64,000 nucleotides of DNA from Limnohabitans sp. TEGF004 (GTDB taxonomy: Bacteria > Pseudomonadota > Gammaproteobacteria > Burkholderiales > Burkholderiaceae_C). The translations under genes were made by a program, and so were the position numbers. Each line of letters starts with the position of its first letter. Position 1 is the stretch's first letter. Shown piece by piece: positions 33,461 through 43,300 of this stretch. Below the pieces are notes generated by a model, which did not search any database, had not been told where the DNA came from, and worked only from the letters and a program-made list of their open reading frames with translations. The DNA is taken from positions 2,046,001-2,110,000 of the forward strand of contig NZ_AP027056.1 in NCBI RefSeq assembly GCF_027924965.1, written 5' to 3'.

Positions 33461-34705
33461 TTAGACGCGTTTGAAAACTAACGCGCCGTTGGTGCCGCCA
33501 AATCCGAAGTTGTTTTTGAGGGCCACATCAATCTTCATGTCGCGTGCTGTATTGGCACAGTAGTCCAAGTCACACTCGGGGTCTTGGTTGAAGATGTTGA
33601 TGGTGGGTGGGCTCTTTTGGTGATAAATCGCCAAAGCCGTGAACACACTCTCAATGCCGCCAGCGCCGCCCAACAAGTGGCCGGTCATCGACTTGGTCGA
33701 GTTAACCACCGTCTTCTTGGCGTGATCGCCCAAAGCTGCCTTGATAGCGTTGGTTTCGTTGATGTCACCCAGAGGTGTGGATGTACCGTGTGCGTTCAAG
33801 TAGTCGACTTGATCCGCATTCACGCCTGCGTTACGCAAAGCGCTGAGCATGGCTCGGCGTGGACCGTCCATATTAGGTGCAGTCATGTGACCCGCATCTG
33901 CACTCAGGCCATAGCCACCGAGTTCAGCGTAAATTTTGGCGCCACGCTTTTTGGCGTGTTCGTACTCTTCGAGCACCATAACGCCAGCACCTTCGCCCAA
34001 GACGAAGCCATCACGGTCGCGGTCCCAAGGGCGCGAAGCAGTGGCGGGGTCGTCGTTGCGGGTTGACAGTGCACGCATGGAGGCAAAGCCACCCACGCCC
34101 AAGGGAGACATGCAGCCCTCAGAGCCGCCTGCAATCATCACGTCGGCATCGCCGTACTCAATGTGACGACCGGCTTCGCCGATGCTGTGCAAGCCTGTGG
34201 TACAGGCTGTGACCACGGCCAAGTTAGGGCCCTTAAAGCCGTAACGCATGGACACGTGACCAGAAATCATGTTGATGATGGACGCTGGCACAAAGAAAGG
34301 CGAAATACGACGTGGGCCTTTGGCCAACATTTCGTCATGCATGCTTTCAATCAGCGGCAAGCCGCCAATGCCAGAGCCGATCACGACGCCAATGCGCGTC
34401 GCTTCTTCTTCGCTCAGGGCTTCGCAGGTGGCGAGGCCTGAATCTTGAACCGCTTGCACCGCCGCAGCAATGCCGTAATGAATGAACTTGTCCATAGCAC
34501 GCGCCTCTTTGGGAGGGATGTATTGGTCAAGGTCTAGATCTTTCACTTCACCAGCAAAGTGGCAATTGATGCCAGACGCGTCGAAACGCGTGATGTTGGC
34601 AATGCCAGATTTACCAGCTAAAAGATTGGCCCAAGCGTCTGCCACCGTGTTACCCACGGGGCTGATACAACCTAGGCCGGTCACGACGACGCGACGACGG
34701 CTCAT
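33461..34705 (-). CDS. fabF: Beta-ketoacyl-ACP synthase II
   Basis: Encodes 414 residues. It elongates acyl-ACP chains by condensation with malonyl-ACP. The nucleophile is Cys168 in AVVTACTTGLHSIGEA; the two histidines are in LNAHGTSTPLGD and NSTKSMTGHLLGGAGG. The N-terminus RRRVVVTGLGCISPVG and ending NNFGFGGTNGALVFKR match the family. It lies 17 bp after acpP and ahead of a strong hairpin. Confidence 0.97.
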   Translation of the reverse strand: MSRRRVVVTGLGCISPVGNTVADAWANLLAGKSGIANITRFDASGINCHFAGEVKDLDLDQYIPPKEARAMDKFIHYGIAAAVQAVQDSGLATCEALSEEEATRIGVVIGSGIGGLPLIESMHDEMLAKGPRRISPFFVPASIINMISGHVSMRYGFKGPNLAVVTACTTGLHSIGEAGRHIEYGDADVMIAGGSEGCMSPLGVGGFASMRALSTRNDDPATASRPWDRDRDGFVLGEGAGVMVLEEYEHAKKRGAKIYAELGGYGLSADAGHMTAPNMDGPRRAMLSALRNAGVNADQVDYLNAHGTSTPLGDINETNAIKAALGDHAKKTVVNSTKSMTGHLLGGAGGIESVFTALAIYHQKSPPTINIFNQDPECDLDYCANTARDMKIDVALKNNFGFGGTNGALVFKRV

Positions 34706-34722
34706 GCGGTGCTTCCTAGTAG

Positions 34723-34971
<249 letters not shown>

Positions 34972-35053
34972 CTAAGGGTTGTGAATAAGACCGCTATTTT
35001 AACCGGACGGACTGACCGTATTGATTCTGTTACTTGTTTTGATGCAAATGACT

Positions 35054-35797
35054 TTACGCCATGAACATGCCGCCGTTGACATGCAACTCTTGGCCCGTCA
35101 CATAACTGGCGTGTGCGCCAGCCAAATAGGCCACAGCGTGTGCAATGTCAGCAGGCTTGCCGAGGTGCCCCAGCGGGATTTGGCCCAGCAAGGCTTTTTG
35201 TTGTTCTTCAGGCAATGAAGCCGTCATGTCGGTTTCGATGAAGCCTGGAGCCACACAGTTGACCGTGATGCCACGGCTGCCTAACTCACGCGCCAATGCG
35301 CGGGTCATGCCAGCCACACCGGCCTTGGCCGCCGCGTAGTTGGCTTGACCTGGGTTGCCAGATGCGCCCACCACGCTGGTGATGCTGATGATGCGGCCAT
35401 AACGCTGCTTCATCATGGGACGCATGACGGCGCGTGACATGCGGAATACGGCTTTGAGGTTGGTGTCGAGCACAGCATCCCAATCGTCATCCTTCATACG
35501 CATGGCCAAGGTGTCGCGGGTGATGCCGGCGTTGTTCACCAACACATGCAATGCGCCGTGGTCTTTGGTGATTTGTTCTAACAAGGCGTCGATGGCCGCT
35601 GAGTCGTTGACGTTCAGGTTCGCACCGCGGCAACCTGCGTGGGCAGACAAAGCTTGGGTAATTTTGGCAGCGCCGTCGTCCGACGTGGCCGTGCCGATGA
35701 CCAAGTAGCCTTGTTGGGCCAACTCTTGGGCAATGGCGGCACCGATGCCGCGCGAAGCGCCCGTCACCAAGGCAATGTGTTGTTTGTGTTCGCTCAT
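35054..35797 (-). CDS. fabG: 3-oxoacyl-ACP reductase
   Basis: Encodes 247 residues, short-chain dehydrogenase family. NADPH binding: VTGASRGIGAAIAQELA. The catalytic residues are the serine in ISITSVVG (~Ser141), Tyr154 and Lys158 in YAAAKAG; NNAGITRD is the structural motif. The end SYVTGQELHVNGGMFMA is characteristic of FabG. It starts 15 bp after fabD; the gap to acpP (91 bp) may carry a separate acpP promoter. Confidence 0.97.
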   Translation of the reverse strand: MSEHKQHIALVTGASRGIGAAIAQELAQQGYLVIGTATSDDGAAKITQALSAHAGCRGANLNVNDSAAIDALLEQITKDHGALHVLVNNAGITRDTLAMRMKDDDWDAVLDTNLKAVFRMSRAVMRPMMKQRYGRIISITSVVGASGNPGQANYAAAKAGVAGMTRALARELGSRGITVNCVAPGFIETDMTASLPEEQQKALLGQIPLGHLGKPADIAHAVAYLAGAHASYVTGQELHVNGGMFMA

Positions 35798-35812
35798 CTT
35801 GTTCTCTTCTAA

Positions 35813-36763
35813 TTAAGCCAGCGCAGTTTTGACTTCAGCCAAGCTGGCGGGGTCAAACAAAGGCAAGCCTGTTAAATCTGCATCAATGCGTTTGACCATG
35901 CCAGCCAAGACCTTGCCTGGGCCGCACTCGACCAAGGTGGTCACGCCACGCGCCTTGATGGCGGCCACGCACTCGACCCAACGCACGGGGCCAAAGGCTT
36001 GGCGGTAGAGGGCGTCACGCATGCGGTCGGCGTCGGTCTCTACCGTCACGTCGATGTTGTTCACCACCGGAATTTGCGCTGCGGCAAAGCTGGTGGCAGC
36101 TAATTTTTCTTTCAGGCGATCCGCCGCAGGCTTCATCAGGCTGGAGTGAAAAGGTGCAGACACAGGCAAAGACAAGGCGCGCTTCGCGCCATTGGCTTTG
36201 AGGACTTCACACGCTTTTTCAACGGCGGCTTTGCTGCCTGCAATCACGGTTTGGCCTGGGTCGTTGAAGTTCACAGCCTCCACCACTTCGGCAGAACCTG
36301 CACCAAAAGTAGCTTGCGCTTCGGCGCAACCTGCAATCACTTGCGCAGCCGTCATACCCAAAATGGCAGCCATGGCGCCTGTACCCACGGGCACGGCTTC
36401 TTGCATGGCTTGTGCGCGGAAACGCACCAGCGGTGCAGCTTGCGCCAGTGTCAACACACCAGAAGCGACCAAAGCAGAGTACTCACCCAAAGAGTGGCCA
36501 GCCACTACAGATGGCACAGCGCCACCTTCAGCCAACCAAGCGCGATAAGCCGCCACGGCAGACACCAACATCACAGGCTGCGTGTTGGTGGTCAAGCCCA
36601 AAGCTTCTTTAGGGCCTTCGTGGATCAGCTTGGCAATGTCTTCGCCCATGGCATCAGATGCCTCAACCAAAGTTTGAGCAACCACAGGGTTATCGCCCCA
36701 AGCGTCGAGCATGCCGACGGATTGAGAGCCTTGACCTGGAAATACAAAAGCAAATGAAGTCAT
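35813..36763 (-). CDS. fabD: Malonyl-CoA:ACP transacylase
   Basis: Encodes 316 residues from MTSFAF (36763); the longer frame reaching 36832 adds a basic non-homologous head that overlaps fabH. The acyl-accepting serine is Ser91 in VAGHSLGEYSAL; FVFPGQGSQSVGML is the N-terminal signature, and the catalytic His lies in LPVSAPFHSSLMKP. It supplies malonyl-ACP. Confidence 0.97.
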   Translation of the reverse strand: MTSFAFVFPGQGSQSVGMLDAWGDNPVVAQTLVEASDAMGEDIAKLIHEGPKEALGLTTNTQPVMLVSAVAAYRAWLAEGGAVPSVVAGHSLGEYSALVASGVLTLAQAAPLVRFRAQAMQEAVPVGTGAMAAILGMTAAQVIAGCAEAQATFGAGSAEVVEAVNFNDPGQTVIAGSKAAVEKACEVLKANGAKRALSLPVSAPFHSSLMKPAADRLKEKLAATSFAAAQIPVVNNIDVTVETDADRMRDALYRQAFGPVRWVECVAAIKARGVTTLVECGPGKVLAGMVKRIDADLTGLPLFDPASLAEVKTALA

Positions 36764-36804
36764 AAGGTATTTGAAAAGTTTGTCACACCAAGTCTTGCGC
36801 AGAC

Positions 36805-37806
36805 TTACAGCTTGACGAGCACGGCGCCCCACGTGAAGCCACCACCCACGCCTTCGAGCATGAGGGTTTGACCAGGCTTCACCTGGCCGCTGCGCACCGC
36901 TTTGTCCAACGCCAGCGGAATCGATGCCGCCGAGGTGTTGCCATGATCGTGAACGGTCAAAACGACCTTTTCCATAGGTAGTTTCAGCTTCTTAGCTGTA
37001 CTTTGAATGATGCGGATGTTGGCTTGATGCGGTACCAGCCAATCGATGTCAGCCTCTGTCAAGCCAGCTTTGTCCAGCACGGTGCGGGCCGCACCTTCAA
37101 GCAAGCCGACAGCCAGCTTGAACACAGCTTGGCCGTCCATCTTGAGCACAGGGTCGCCCAAGATGTTGCCGTTGCGCACATGGCCTGGCACACACAAAAT
37201 ACCCACATGCTTGCCATCAGCATGAATGTCGGTCGCCAAGATGCCAGGCGTCTCAGAGGCTTCAAGCACAACTGCACCAGCGCCGTCACCAAACAACACA
37301 CACGTGGTGCGGTCTTGGAAATCGAGCAAGCGCGAGAAAATTTCAGAACCCACCACCAAAGCGCGTTTGGCGTTGCCCGCGCGAATCATGGCGTCGGCCA
37401 CGGTCAGCGCATAAATAAACCCGCTGCACACCGCTTGCACGTCAAACGCAGGAGCGCCAGCAATACCGGCTGCGTCTTCGTCCAACTGGGCCAGCTTGTG
37501 TTGCAAGATAGCGGCGGTGGATGGGAACACCATGTCCGGCGTGGACGTGGCAACAATGATGAGGTCAATGTCTTGGGGACGGCGACCCGCGGCGTCGAGT
37601 GCTTGTTTGCAAGCCTCAAAAGCCAAGTCGCTGCTGTTCATCTCTGGTGCCGCGAAATGGCGGGCGCGGATGCCTGTGCGCTCAACAATCCATTCGTCAG
37701 AGCTTTCCACACCTTGTGCGGCCAGTTCTGCGACCAAGTCTGCGTTGGTCAACCGGCGAGGTGGGAGAAAACTTCCGGTGCCAGTGATTCGGGAGAAAAG
37801 GGTCAT
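36805..37806 (-). CDS. fabH: Beta-ketoacyl-ACP synthase III
   Basis: Encodes 333 residues. It starts fatty acid synthesis by condensing acetyl-CoA with malonyl-ACP. Cys127 in [13 protein letters not shown] is the nucleophile; the His is in [10 protein letters not shown] and the Asn in [16 protein letters not shown]. It lies 12 bp after plsX on the same strand. Confidence 0.97.
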   Translation of the reverse strand: MTLFSRITGTGSFLPPRRLTNADLVAELAAQGVESSDEWIVERTGIRARHFAAPEMNSSDLAFEACKQALDAAGRRPQDIDLIIVATSTPDMVFPSTAAILQHKLAQLDEDAAGIAGAPAFDVQAVCSGFIYALTVADAMIRAGNAKRALVVGSEIFSRLLDFQDRTTCVLFGDGAGAVVLEASETPGILATDIHADGKHVGILCVPGHVRNGNILGDPVLKMDGQAVFKLAVGLLEGAARTVLDKAGLTEADIDWLVPHQANIRIIQSTAKKLKLPMEKVVLTVHDHGNTSAASIPLALDKAVRSGQVKPGQTLMLEGVGGGFTWGAVLVKL

Positions 37807-37818
37807 TAATCAGGTGGC

Positions 37819-38850
37819 TCAGGCCGAGGCGTCTGATTGTCCTAGGGCTAACAAAGGAGCCGCATGGGCAATGCGTGAACGCACACGTTCGAGCAAGTTA
37901 TGGTGGGCTGCATCATACGCGCGGTTCAAAGCAGTACCAAAGGCCACATCATCGGCGGAACCGTGGCTCTTAAAAACAATGCCGTTCAAACCCAAAAGCG
38001 CGGCGCCGTTGTAACGGCGGTGGTCCACCTTGTCTTTGAAATCAGAAAGTACAGGATAGGCAAAAATAGCTGCAATTTTTGTGAAGATGTTGTGTGTAAA
38101 CGAATTTTTCAGCGTTTCACTGATCTTATGCGCCAAGCCTTCGCTGGCTTTCAGAGCCACATTACCCACAAAACCGTCGCACACGATCAAGTTGACCGTG
38201 CCTTGGTAAATGTCTGTGCCTTCGACATTGCCATAAAAGTTCAAATCACCAGAGTTAGCCGCAGTTCGCAACAGTTCGCCTGTTTTTTTGATGACTTCAT
38301 TGCCTTTGATGTCTTCTTCGCCGATGTTCAACAAGCCCACCGTGGGGCTTTCAATGTTGTCGAGCACCGACACCAAGGCCGAACCCATGACCGCAAACTG
38401 CAACAAATGCTGAGGCGTGCAATCGACGTTGGCGCCCAAATCAAGCATCGTCGTGCCGCCACCTTTGAAATCGGGCATGCGACCCGCAATGGCCGGGCGA
38501 TCGATACCGTCGATGGTTTTAAGCAGATAGCGTGAGATCGCCATCAATGCCCCCGTGTTACCAGCAGATACCACCGCTTGGGCAGCACCACTCTTCACCT
38601 GCTCAATCGCCACGCGCATGGACGAATCTTTTTTGCGGCGCAAGGCCACTTCGACGGGGTCATCCATGCCCACCACTTCGGAGGCTGGAATCACTTGAGC
38701 GCGAGGATGAGAAAAAGACGATAGCGCCTCAGGCAGACCGACCAACAAGAGTTTCGCGTCTGGGTGCGTATCCAAGAAACGGCGACAGGCTACCAGCGTG
38801 ACACGCGGGCCATGGTCGCCACCCATGCAATCAACAGCAAGAGTGGTCAT
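37819..38850 (-). CDS. plsX: Phosphate acyltransferase
   Basis: Encodes 343 residues. It converts acyl-ACP to acyl-phosphate for phospholipid synthesis. Landmarks: [74 protein letters not shown] and [16 protein letters not shown]. It lies between rpmF and fabH, the usual order; an apparent terminator precedes it. Confidence 0.97.
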   Translation of the reverse strand: MTTLAVDCMGGDHGPRVTLVACRRFLDTHPDAKLLLVGLPEALSSFSHPRAQVIPASEVVGMDDPVEVALRRKKDSSMRVAIEQVKSGAAQAVVSAGNTGALMAISRYLLKTIDGIDRPAIAGRMPDFKGGGTTMLDLGANVDCTPQHLLQFAVMGSALVSVLDNIESPTVGLLNIGEEDIKGNEVIKKTGELLRTAANSGDLNFYGNVEGTDIYQGTVNLIVCDGFVGNVALKASEGLAHKISETLKNSFTHNIFTKIAAIFAYPVLSDFKDKVDHRRYNGAALLGLNGIVFKSHGSADDVAFGTALNRAYDAAHHNLLERVRSRIAHAAPLLALGQSDASA

Positions 38851-38867
38851 GCAGGTTTCTTCTCGTC

Positions 38868-38907
38868 AAAAAAACAAAAGCCCGAGGCGCCAAAGACAGC
38901 CACGGGC
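38868..38907 (-). terminator. Terminator/attenuator between rpmF and plsX
   Basis: Minus strand: GCCCGTGGC (38907-38899) pairs with GCCTCGGGC (38888-38880) apart from one T/T mismatch, loop 10 nt, then TTTTGTTTTTTT. It lies 19 bp after the rpmF stop and 18 bp before the plsX start, so it probably lowers rather than ends transcription into the fab genes. Confidence 0.7.
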
Positions 38908-38925
38908 CAATGAAGAATGAAGTAA

Positions 38926-39108
38926 TTAAGCTTCAGACTTGGTCTTCAACACTTTGCGACCACGGTAGAAACCGGTGGGGCTGATGTGATGACGCAAGTG
39001 GATTTCACCAGTCGTTGGCTCAACGGCTGTGCCGGGAGCTGTCAACGCTGTGTGCGAGTTGTGCATGCCGCGCTTGGAAGGAGATTTTTTGTTTTGTTGA
39101 ACAGCCAT
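38926..39108 (-). CDS. rpmF: 50S ribosomal protein L32
   Basis: Encodes 60 residues, basic, with the L32 start [18 protein letters not shown]. The zinc-cysteine motif of some L32 proteins is absent, as in many betaproteobacteria. Preceded by the YceD-family gene and followed by plsX and fab genes, the standard context. Confidence 0.96.
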   Translation of the reverse strand: MAVQQNKKSPSKRGMHNSHTALTAPGTAVEPTTGEIHLRHHISPTGFYRGRKVLKTKSEA

Positions 39109-39209
39109 GATCGGCTCCTGGAACTAAATGTGGGTTAACCGTTGGGCCACAAACCAACCATGGGTCAGCGTGACACGAAGCCTACGATTATAGCCCAACT
39201 CCTACGATT

Positions 39210-39749
39210 TCAGTGCTTGCGCGTTTTGAGCGACGCCAGCACGGCAAATGGGTTGGGTTTGACCTCAGCCAAGATGGCCTCTTCTTCTTGCGAAGTTGGT
39301 GCCTGCTCACTCAAACACGCTGGATGCATGGGCACCAAGGGCAAGCTCATCAGCAGCTCGTCCTCAATCAAGGCCAATAAGTCGAAGTTGTCTTCCATGA
39401 CCAACAGGTCTTCATCTGACTCATCGTCTTCGGCCAATGCGGTGGCTTCGTCAGCCACAAAGCGGAAATCTTGCTCAATCAGCAACTCCACTGGCACAGG
39501 GTGCAGGCAGCGCTGGCAAGTCAAGGGCACGGTGGCTTTGGCTTCCAAGTGCAACCAAGCGTCGTCTTTGCCACGTTGCTCGGGGTCAATGGCGCCTTGC
39601 GCTGACCATGACACATGGCCCGTCACCTCGCCGCTGCAGTCTGCGGCCAAGCGCTCAAACTCTGCCACGGGTGTGTCACCCTCAAGGTGCATTTGCGCTT
39701 TGGCAAAGGCTTTGACATCGAGGGCATGAAGGTTCTTTGGTGTTTGCAT
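39210..39749 (-). CDS. yceD: YceD/DUF177 family protein (23S rRNA accumulation factor)
   Basis: Encodes 179 residues from MQTPKN (39749). It has the DUF177 cysteine pair in VPLTCQRCLHPVPVEL and the acidic middle ALAEDDESDEDLLVMED, ending NPFAVLASLK. Family members are needed for 23S rRNA levels and lie upstream of rpmF, as here. Divergent from maf with only 26 bp between starts. Confidence 0.93.
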   Translation of the reverse strand: MQTPKNLHALDVKAFAKAQMHLEGDTPVAEFERLAADCSGEVTGHVSWSAQGAIDPEQRGKDDAWLHLEAKATVPLTCQRCLHPVPVELLIEQDFRFVADEATALAEDDESDEDLLVMEDNFDLLALIEDELLMSLPLVPMHPACLSEQAPTSQEEEAILAEVKPNPFAVLASLKTRKH

Positions 39750-39775
39750 GCGCGCCAGTGTAAGAGAATCCACCC

Positions 39776-40381
39776 ATGTCTATTGCACAACGCGCCCTGA
39801 TTTTGGGCTCTACCTCACGATACCGCCGCGAACTACTTGAGCGTTTGCGTGTACCTTTTGACGTGGTCAGCCCCGATGTGGACGAAACGCCACTGGCAGG
39901 CGAAGCCCCGCACGCGCTTGCCACCCGTTTGGCTTTGGCCAAAGCCAAAGCTGTGGCGACCTTGCACCCCAACGCGGTAGTGATTGGCTCAGACCAAGTG
40001 GCTGACCTGAACGGCGAACCCTTGGGCAAGCCAGGCACCCACGAACGCGCCGTGCTGCAACTGCAACGCATGCGCGGCCAAACCGTGGTGTTTCAAACCG
40101 CGGTGTCCGTGGTCTGCATGGACAGCCAGTTTGAACAAACCGAACTCGCGCAAATCAAGGTTCGCTTTCGCGATCTGAGTGACGCCGAAATCGAAGCCTA
40201 TTTGCGCGCCGAAGAACCCTACGACTGCGCTGGCAGCGCCAAGAGCGAAGGCCTAGGCATTGCCTTGCTCGACGCCATCGACAACGACGACCCCACTGCC
40301 CTCATTGGCCTACCCATGATCCGCACCGCCCGACTGCTGCGCGCCGCTGGCATTGACTTGTTAGGAGCCATGAAACCATGA
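39776..40381 (+). CDS. maf: Maf-family nucleoside triphosphate pyrophosphatase
   Basis: Encodes 201 residues. It hydrolyses non-canonical nucleotides. The N-terminal LILGSTSRYRRELLERL and SPDVDETPLAGE are Maf signatures, with VIGSDQVADLNGEPLGKPG carrying the catalytic Asp and CAGSAKSEGLGIALL near the end. The sequence resembles the YceF (m7GTP) subgroup more than YhdE. No Shine-Dalgarno is seen ahead of the ATG. It overlaps the next gene by 4 bp. Confidence 0.93.
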   Translation: MSIAQRALILGSTSRYRRELLERLRVPFDVVSPDVDETPLAGEAPHALATRLALAKAKAVATLHPNAVVIGSDQVADLNGEPLGKPGTHERAVLQLQRMRGQTVVFQTAVSVVCMDSQFEQTELAQIKVRFRDLSDAEIEAYLRAEEPYDCAGSAKSEGLGIALLDAIDNDDPTALIGLPMIRTARLLRAAGIDLLGAMKP

Positions 40382-41148
40382 CCGCCGCAACCCAAAAAGG
40401 CACGCTTTACCTCGTACCCACACCACTGGACTTTGGCTGTGACACCCAAGCCCCCATCACCGATGTGCTGCCGCAAGAAACCTTGCGCCTGGCAGCAGGC
40501 GTGACGCACTGGATTACCGAGAACGCCAAAAGCACCCGCGCCTTCTTAAAGCGTGTGGATGCCCATGTGCCGTTAGCTAAAACCATTCAAGAAAACACCA
40601 TCACCGAACTGCCCCGCGAGGTGCACAAAAAAGGCGACCACACGGGCGAGTTTGATGCCAAGCCCATGCTCAAAGCCGCTTTGGCAGGCCACGATGTGGG
40701 ATTGGTCAGCGAAGCGGGCATGCCTGCGGTGGCTGACCCCGGCTCGTCGGTGGTGCGCGCCGCGCACGAACTGGGCATTCGTGTGGTGCCGCTGGTGGGC
40801 CCTGTGTCATTGCTGCTGGCCTTGGCCGCCAGTGGTTTGAACGGTCAAAACTTTGCGTTTGTGGGCTACTTGCCACAAGACGCTGCGGCCCGCACGCAGC
40901 GCTTGCGCGAGCTAGAAAACCTCGCCGCCAAACACGGCCAAACCCAAATGTTTATCGAGACTCCCTATCGCAACCAAGCCCTATGGGATGCACTGGTGAA
41001 TGGTCTGCAAGGCAACACCCGCTTAGCCCGCGCTAGCGGCTTGACCATGGCCAGCATGCAAGTGCACTGCAAAACTGTGCAAGCTTGGCGCAGTGCGGGC
41101 AAGGCCCAAATTTCGGGTGAACCCACTGTGTTTTTGATTGGTAAATAA
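40378..41148 (+). CDS. SAM-dependent methyltransferase, RsmI-like paralogue
   Basis: Encodes 256 residues of the tetrapyrrole-methylase fold used by RsmI (16S rRNA C1402 ribose methyltransferase). Matches include GTLYLVPTPLD, LVSEAGMPAVADPGSSVVRAAHE, VPLVGPVSLLLALAASGLNG, FAFVGYLPQ and IETPYRN. Insertions and a different start suggest a paralogue distinct from the true RsmI. It is translationally coupled to maf (ATGA overlap). The methylated target is not known. Confidence 0.88.
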   Translation: MTAATQKGTLYLVPTPLDFGCDTQAPITDVLPQETLRLAAGVTHWITENAKSTRAFLKRVDAHVPLAKTIQENTITELPREVHKKGDHTGEFDAKPMLKAALAGHDVGLVSEAGMPAVADPGSSVVRAAHELGIRVVPLVGPVSLLLALAASGLNGQNFAFVGYLPQDAAARTQRLRELENLAAKHGQTQMFIETPYRNQALWDALVNGLQGNTRLARASGLTMASMQVHCKTVQAWRSAGKAQISGEPTVFLIGK

Positions 41149-41166
41149 CGCAGCACATGCAGCATC

Positions 41167-41196
41167 AAAAAAAGGCTCCTCGCGGAGCCTTTTTGC
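41167..41196. terminator. Bidirectional intrinsic terminator
   Basis: Stem AAAAAGGCTCC (41169-41179) / GGAGCCTTTTT (41184-41194), loop TCGC, with A- and T-runs on both sides. It sits between the convergent methyltransferase and sppA genes. Confidence 0.92.
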
Positions 41197-41257
41197 TTTG
41201 AGCTGAAGCGACCAAGTCGCTCGCAACTTTTTAAATATCAGCGCGGATCAAAGCAAA

Positions 41258-42226
41258 TCAACGCACCGCAGGCATGGTCTGCAACGCACGCACCGCACCT
41301 TCGCCAATGGCAGCGCCAAAGCGCTTGGCCAAACGCTCGGCCACGTTTTCGTGCCGGGTGTAGTCGATGATGTCTTCGGCTTTCACAATTTCGCGAGCCA
41401 CGTAGTCAAGGTTACCCAAGCCATCAGCAAGACCGAGCTCTACCGCTTGCTCACCGCTCCAGAACAAACCACTGAACAGTTCTGGCGTTTCTTTCAAACG
41501 CTTGCCGCGACCATCACGCACCACTTGGATGAACTGTTGGTGAATTTGGTCCAGCAAGGTTTGTGCGTGCGTGCGTTGTTGCTTGGTTTGTGGGCTGAAC
41601 GGGTCTAAGAAACCTTTGTTCACGCCAGCCGTCATCAGGCGGCGCTCCACGCCGAGTTTGTCCATCAAACCAGTGAAGCCAAAACCATCCATCAACACAC
41701 CAATGCTGCCCACGATGCTGGCTTTGTCGACGTAAATTTCATCTGCAGCCACGGCGATGTAATAAGCGGCAGAGGCGCAAGACTCTTCCACCACGGCGTA
41801 CACCGGCTTTTTGTGTTTTTCTTTCAAGCGACGAATTTCGTCGTTGATGATGCCTGCTTGCACGGGGCTGCCACCGGGCGAATTGATTTGCAAGACCACC
41901 GCTTGCGAGCCTTCGTCTTCAAACGCAGCGCGTAATGCCGTCACCACCCACTCGGCGCTGGCATCGGCACCATCGGCGATTTCGCCTTTGATAGCAACCA
42001 CAGCCGTGTGTGGCTGGCTGGGGTTGGCACCCGTCACACCGCCTTTGTGCATACCCGTCCAAAGCAATGCAGCCACCAATGCCAACCAAGCAAAGCGGAA
42101 AAAGATGCGCCAGCGACGGCTGGCACGTTGCTCGGCAAGCGTGGCAAATGCCAAGCGCTCCAAGGTGTCGCGCTCCCAGACCGTTTTGTGGCTAGGTTTT
42201 TCTTGGTTTTCGTGGTGCTCAGACAT
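41258..42226 (-). CDS. sppA: Signal peptide peptidase SppA, S49 family
   Basis: Encodes 322 residues, the short 36-kDa-type SppA. One N-terminal membrane anchor (FFRFAWLALVAALLWTGM) is followed by the protease domain: VVLQINSPGGSPVQAGIINDEI, catalytic serine region VVEESCASAAYYIAVAADEIY and the lysine region YVDKASIVGSIGVLMDGFG. It degrades cleaved signal peptides in the membrane. The start at 42226 (MSEHHEN) is preferred; the Rieske gene ends 19 bp upstream. Confidence 0.93.
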   Translation of the reverse strand: MSEHHENQEKPSHKTVWERDTLERLAFATLAEQRASRRWRIFFRFAWLALVAALLWTGMHKGGVTGANPSQPHTAVVAIKGEIADGADASAEWVVTALRAAFEDEGSQAVVLQINSPGGSPVQAGIINDEIRRLKEKHKKPVYAVVEESCASAAYYIAVAADEIYVDKASIVGSIGVLMDGFGFTGLMDKLGVERRLMTAGVNKGFLDPFSPQTKQQRTHAQTLLDQIHQQFIQVVRDGRGKRLKETPELFSGLFWSGEQAVELGLADGLGNLDYVAREIVKAEDIIDYTRHENVAERLAKRFGAAIGEGAVRALQTMPAVR

Positions 42227-42245
42227 GTCAGTAAGTTTTTGCAAA

Positions 42246-42629
42246 TTAATCTAAAAATTCGAAAGGTTTCAAGTTGTACGCAGTATGCCAGTGGACGACG
42301 CCATCGGCTTCTAAAAGCTCAATTTTCACCAAGCCACCGCGGCAAGGCCCACCGGCGCATTCACCCGTGTCAGGTGCGTACTCGGCCCCGTGGGTGGCGC
42401 ACATCAGCCAGCGGCCTGACGCGTCAAAAAACTGGTCCGGCTGAAAGTCCATCTCCATCGCGACATGGGTACAGCGGTTGAGGTAGGCATGCGGCTGGCC
42501 TTCAAAGCGAATGGCAAAGGCGCGGCAGGTTTGGCCCGCAAACACCACATCAAACGGCACAGCGCGGCCACCATCGGCCAAGTCGGCGCTGTTGCACAAG
42601 GGCATCACTTGAGAAGCAAAGTCAGTCAT
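42246..42629 (-). CDS. Rieske [2Fe-2S] protein
   Basis: Encodes 127 residues from MTDFAS (42629). Cluster ligands are clear: CTHVAMEMD (first Cys-x-His) and LMCATHGAEYAPDTGECAGG (second Cys-x2-His). No signal peptide or membrane anchor, so a soluble cytoplasmic ferredoxin-like protein, similar to those found as stand-alone Rieske domains in many Burkholderiales. Partner unknown. It sits 5 bp after gph and ahead of sppA, a common local order. Confidence 0.92.
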   Translation of the reverse strand: MTDFASQVMPLCNSADLADGGRAVPFDVVFAGQTCRAFAIRFEGQPHAYLNRCTHVAMEMDFQPDQFFDASGRWLMCATHGAEYAPDTGECAGGPCRGGLVKIELLEADGVVHWHTAYNLKPFEFLD

Positions 42630-42634
42630 GGCTT

Positions 42635-43300
42635 TTACGCATTCGCCAACAACCAATCGTGCAACTCCTTCACAGAGTGCGCGATGAATCGTGGGTTCAA
42701 GGGTTCAAACTGGCCGTGGTCGTGTGCGCCGTAGCTCACGCCCACACTGGCGCAACCCGCATTCACGGCCATTTGCAGGTCGTGCGTGGTGTCGCCAATC
42801 ATCAAGGTGCGTCCGGGCTCCACGCCAAATTCGCGCATCAGCTCGTGCAGCATGCGTGGGTGGGGCTTGCCTGCTGTTTCATCTGCCGTGCGCGAGCCAT
42901 CGAACACGCCTTTGAGTTCACTGGTATGTAAGGCTTCATCCAAGCCTCGGCGGCTTTTGCCTGTGGCCACTGCCAGCCAATGGTGGCGTTCGCGCAAAGC
43001 GGCCAGCAAAGGCAAGACGCCATCAAACAAGGCGATGTCATTGGCGTGCTTCATGTAATGGAAACGGTAGCGTTCACCCAACAGCGGGTATTTGTCTTGC
43101 GGCACATCAGGCGCAGCATGGGCCAATGCCTGCATGAGCGCCATGCCAATCACATAAGACGCCGCCTCGTCCGTGGGCTTGACGCCGCCCACATCCACTA
43201 CGGCGGCCTGAATGCAACGGGTGATGATTTGCGTGGAGTCAAACAGCGTGCCGTCCCAATCGAAGGCAATCAAATCAAACTGGCGCGGGCGTGTGGTCAT
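42635..43300 (-). CDS. gph: HAD hydrolase, phosphoglycolate phosphatase-like
   Basis: Encodes 221 residues. HAD motif I is IAFDWDGTLFDST with the nucleophilic Asp; motif II LAVATGKSRRGLDEAL; motifs III/IV are KPHPRMLHELM and LMIGDTTHDLQMAVNAGCASVGVSYG. The cap is alpha-helical as in Gph. It overlaps the rluC stop by 4 bp. Substrate could be phosphoglycolate or another small phosphate ester. Confidence 0.88.
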   Translation of the reverse strand: MTTRPRQFDLIAFDWDGTLFDSTQIITRCIQAAVVDVGGVKPTDEAASYVIGMALMQALAHAAPDVPQDKYPLLGERYRFHYMKHANDIALFDGVLPLLAALRERHHWLAVATGKSRRGLDEALHTSELKGVFDGSRTADETAGKPHPRMLHELMREFGVEPGRTLMIGDTTHDLQMAVNAGCASVGVSYGAHDHGQFEPLNPRFIAHSVKELHDWLLANA

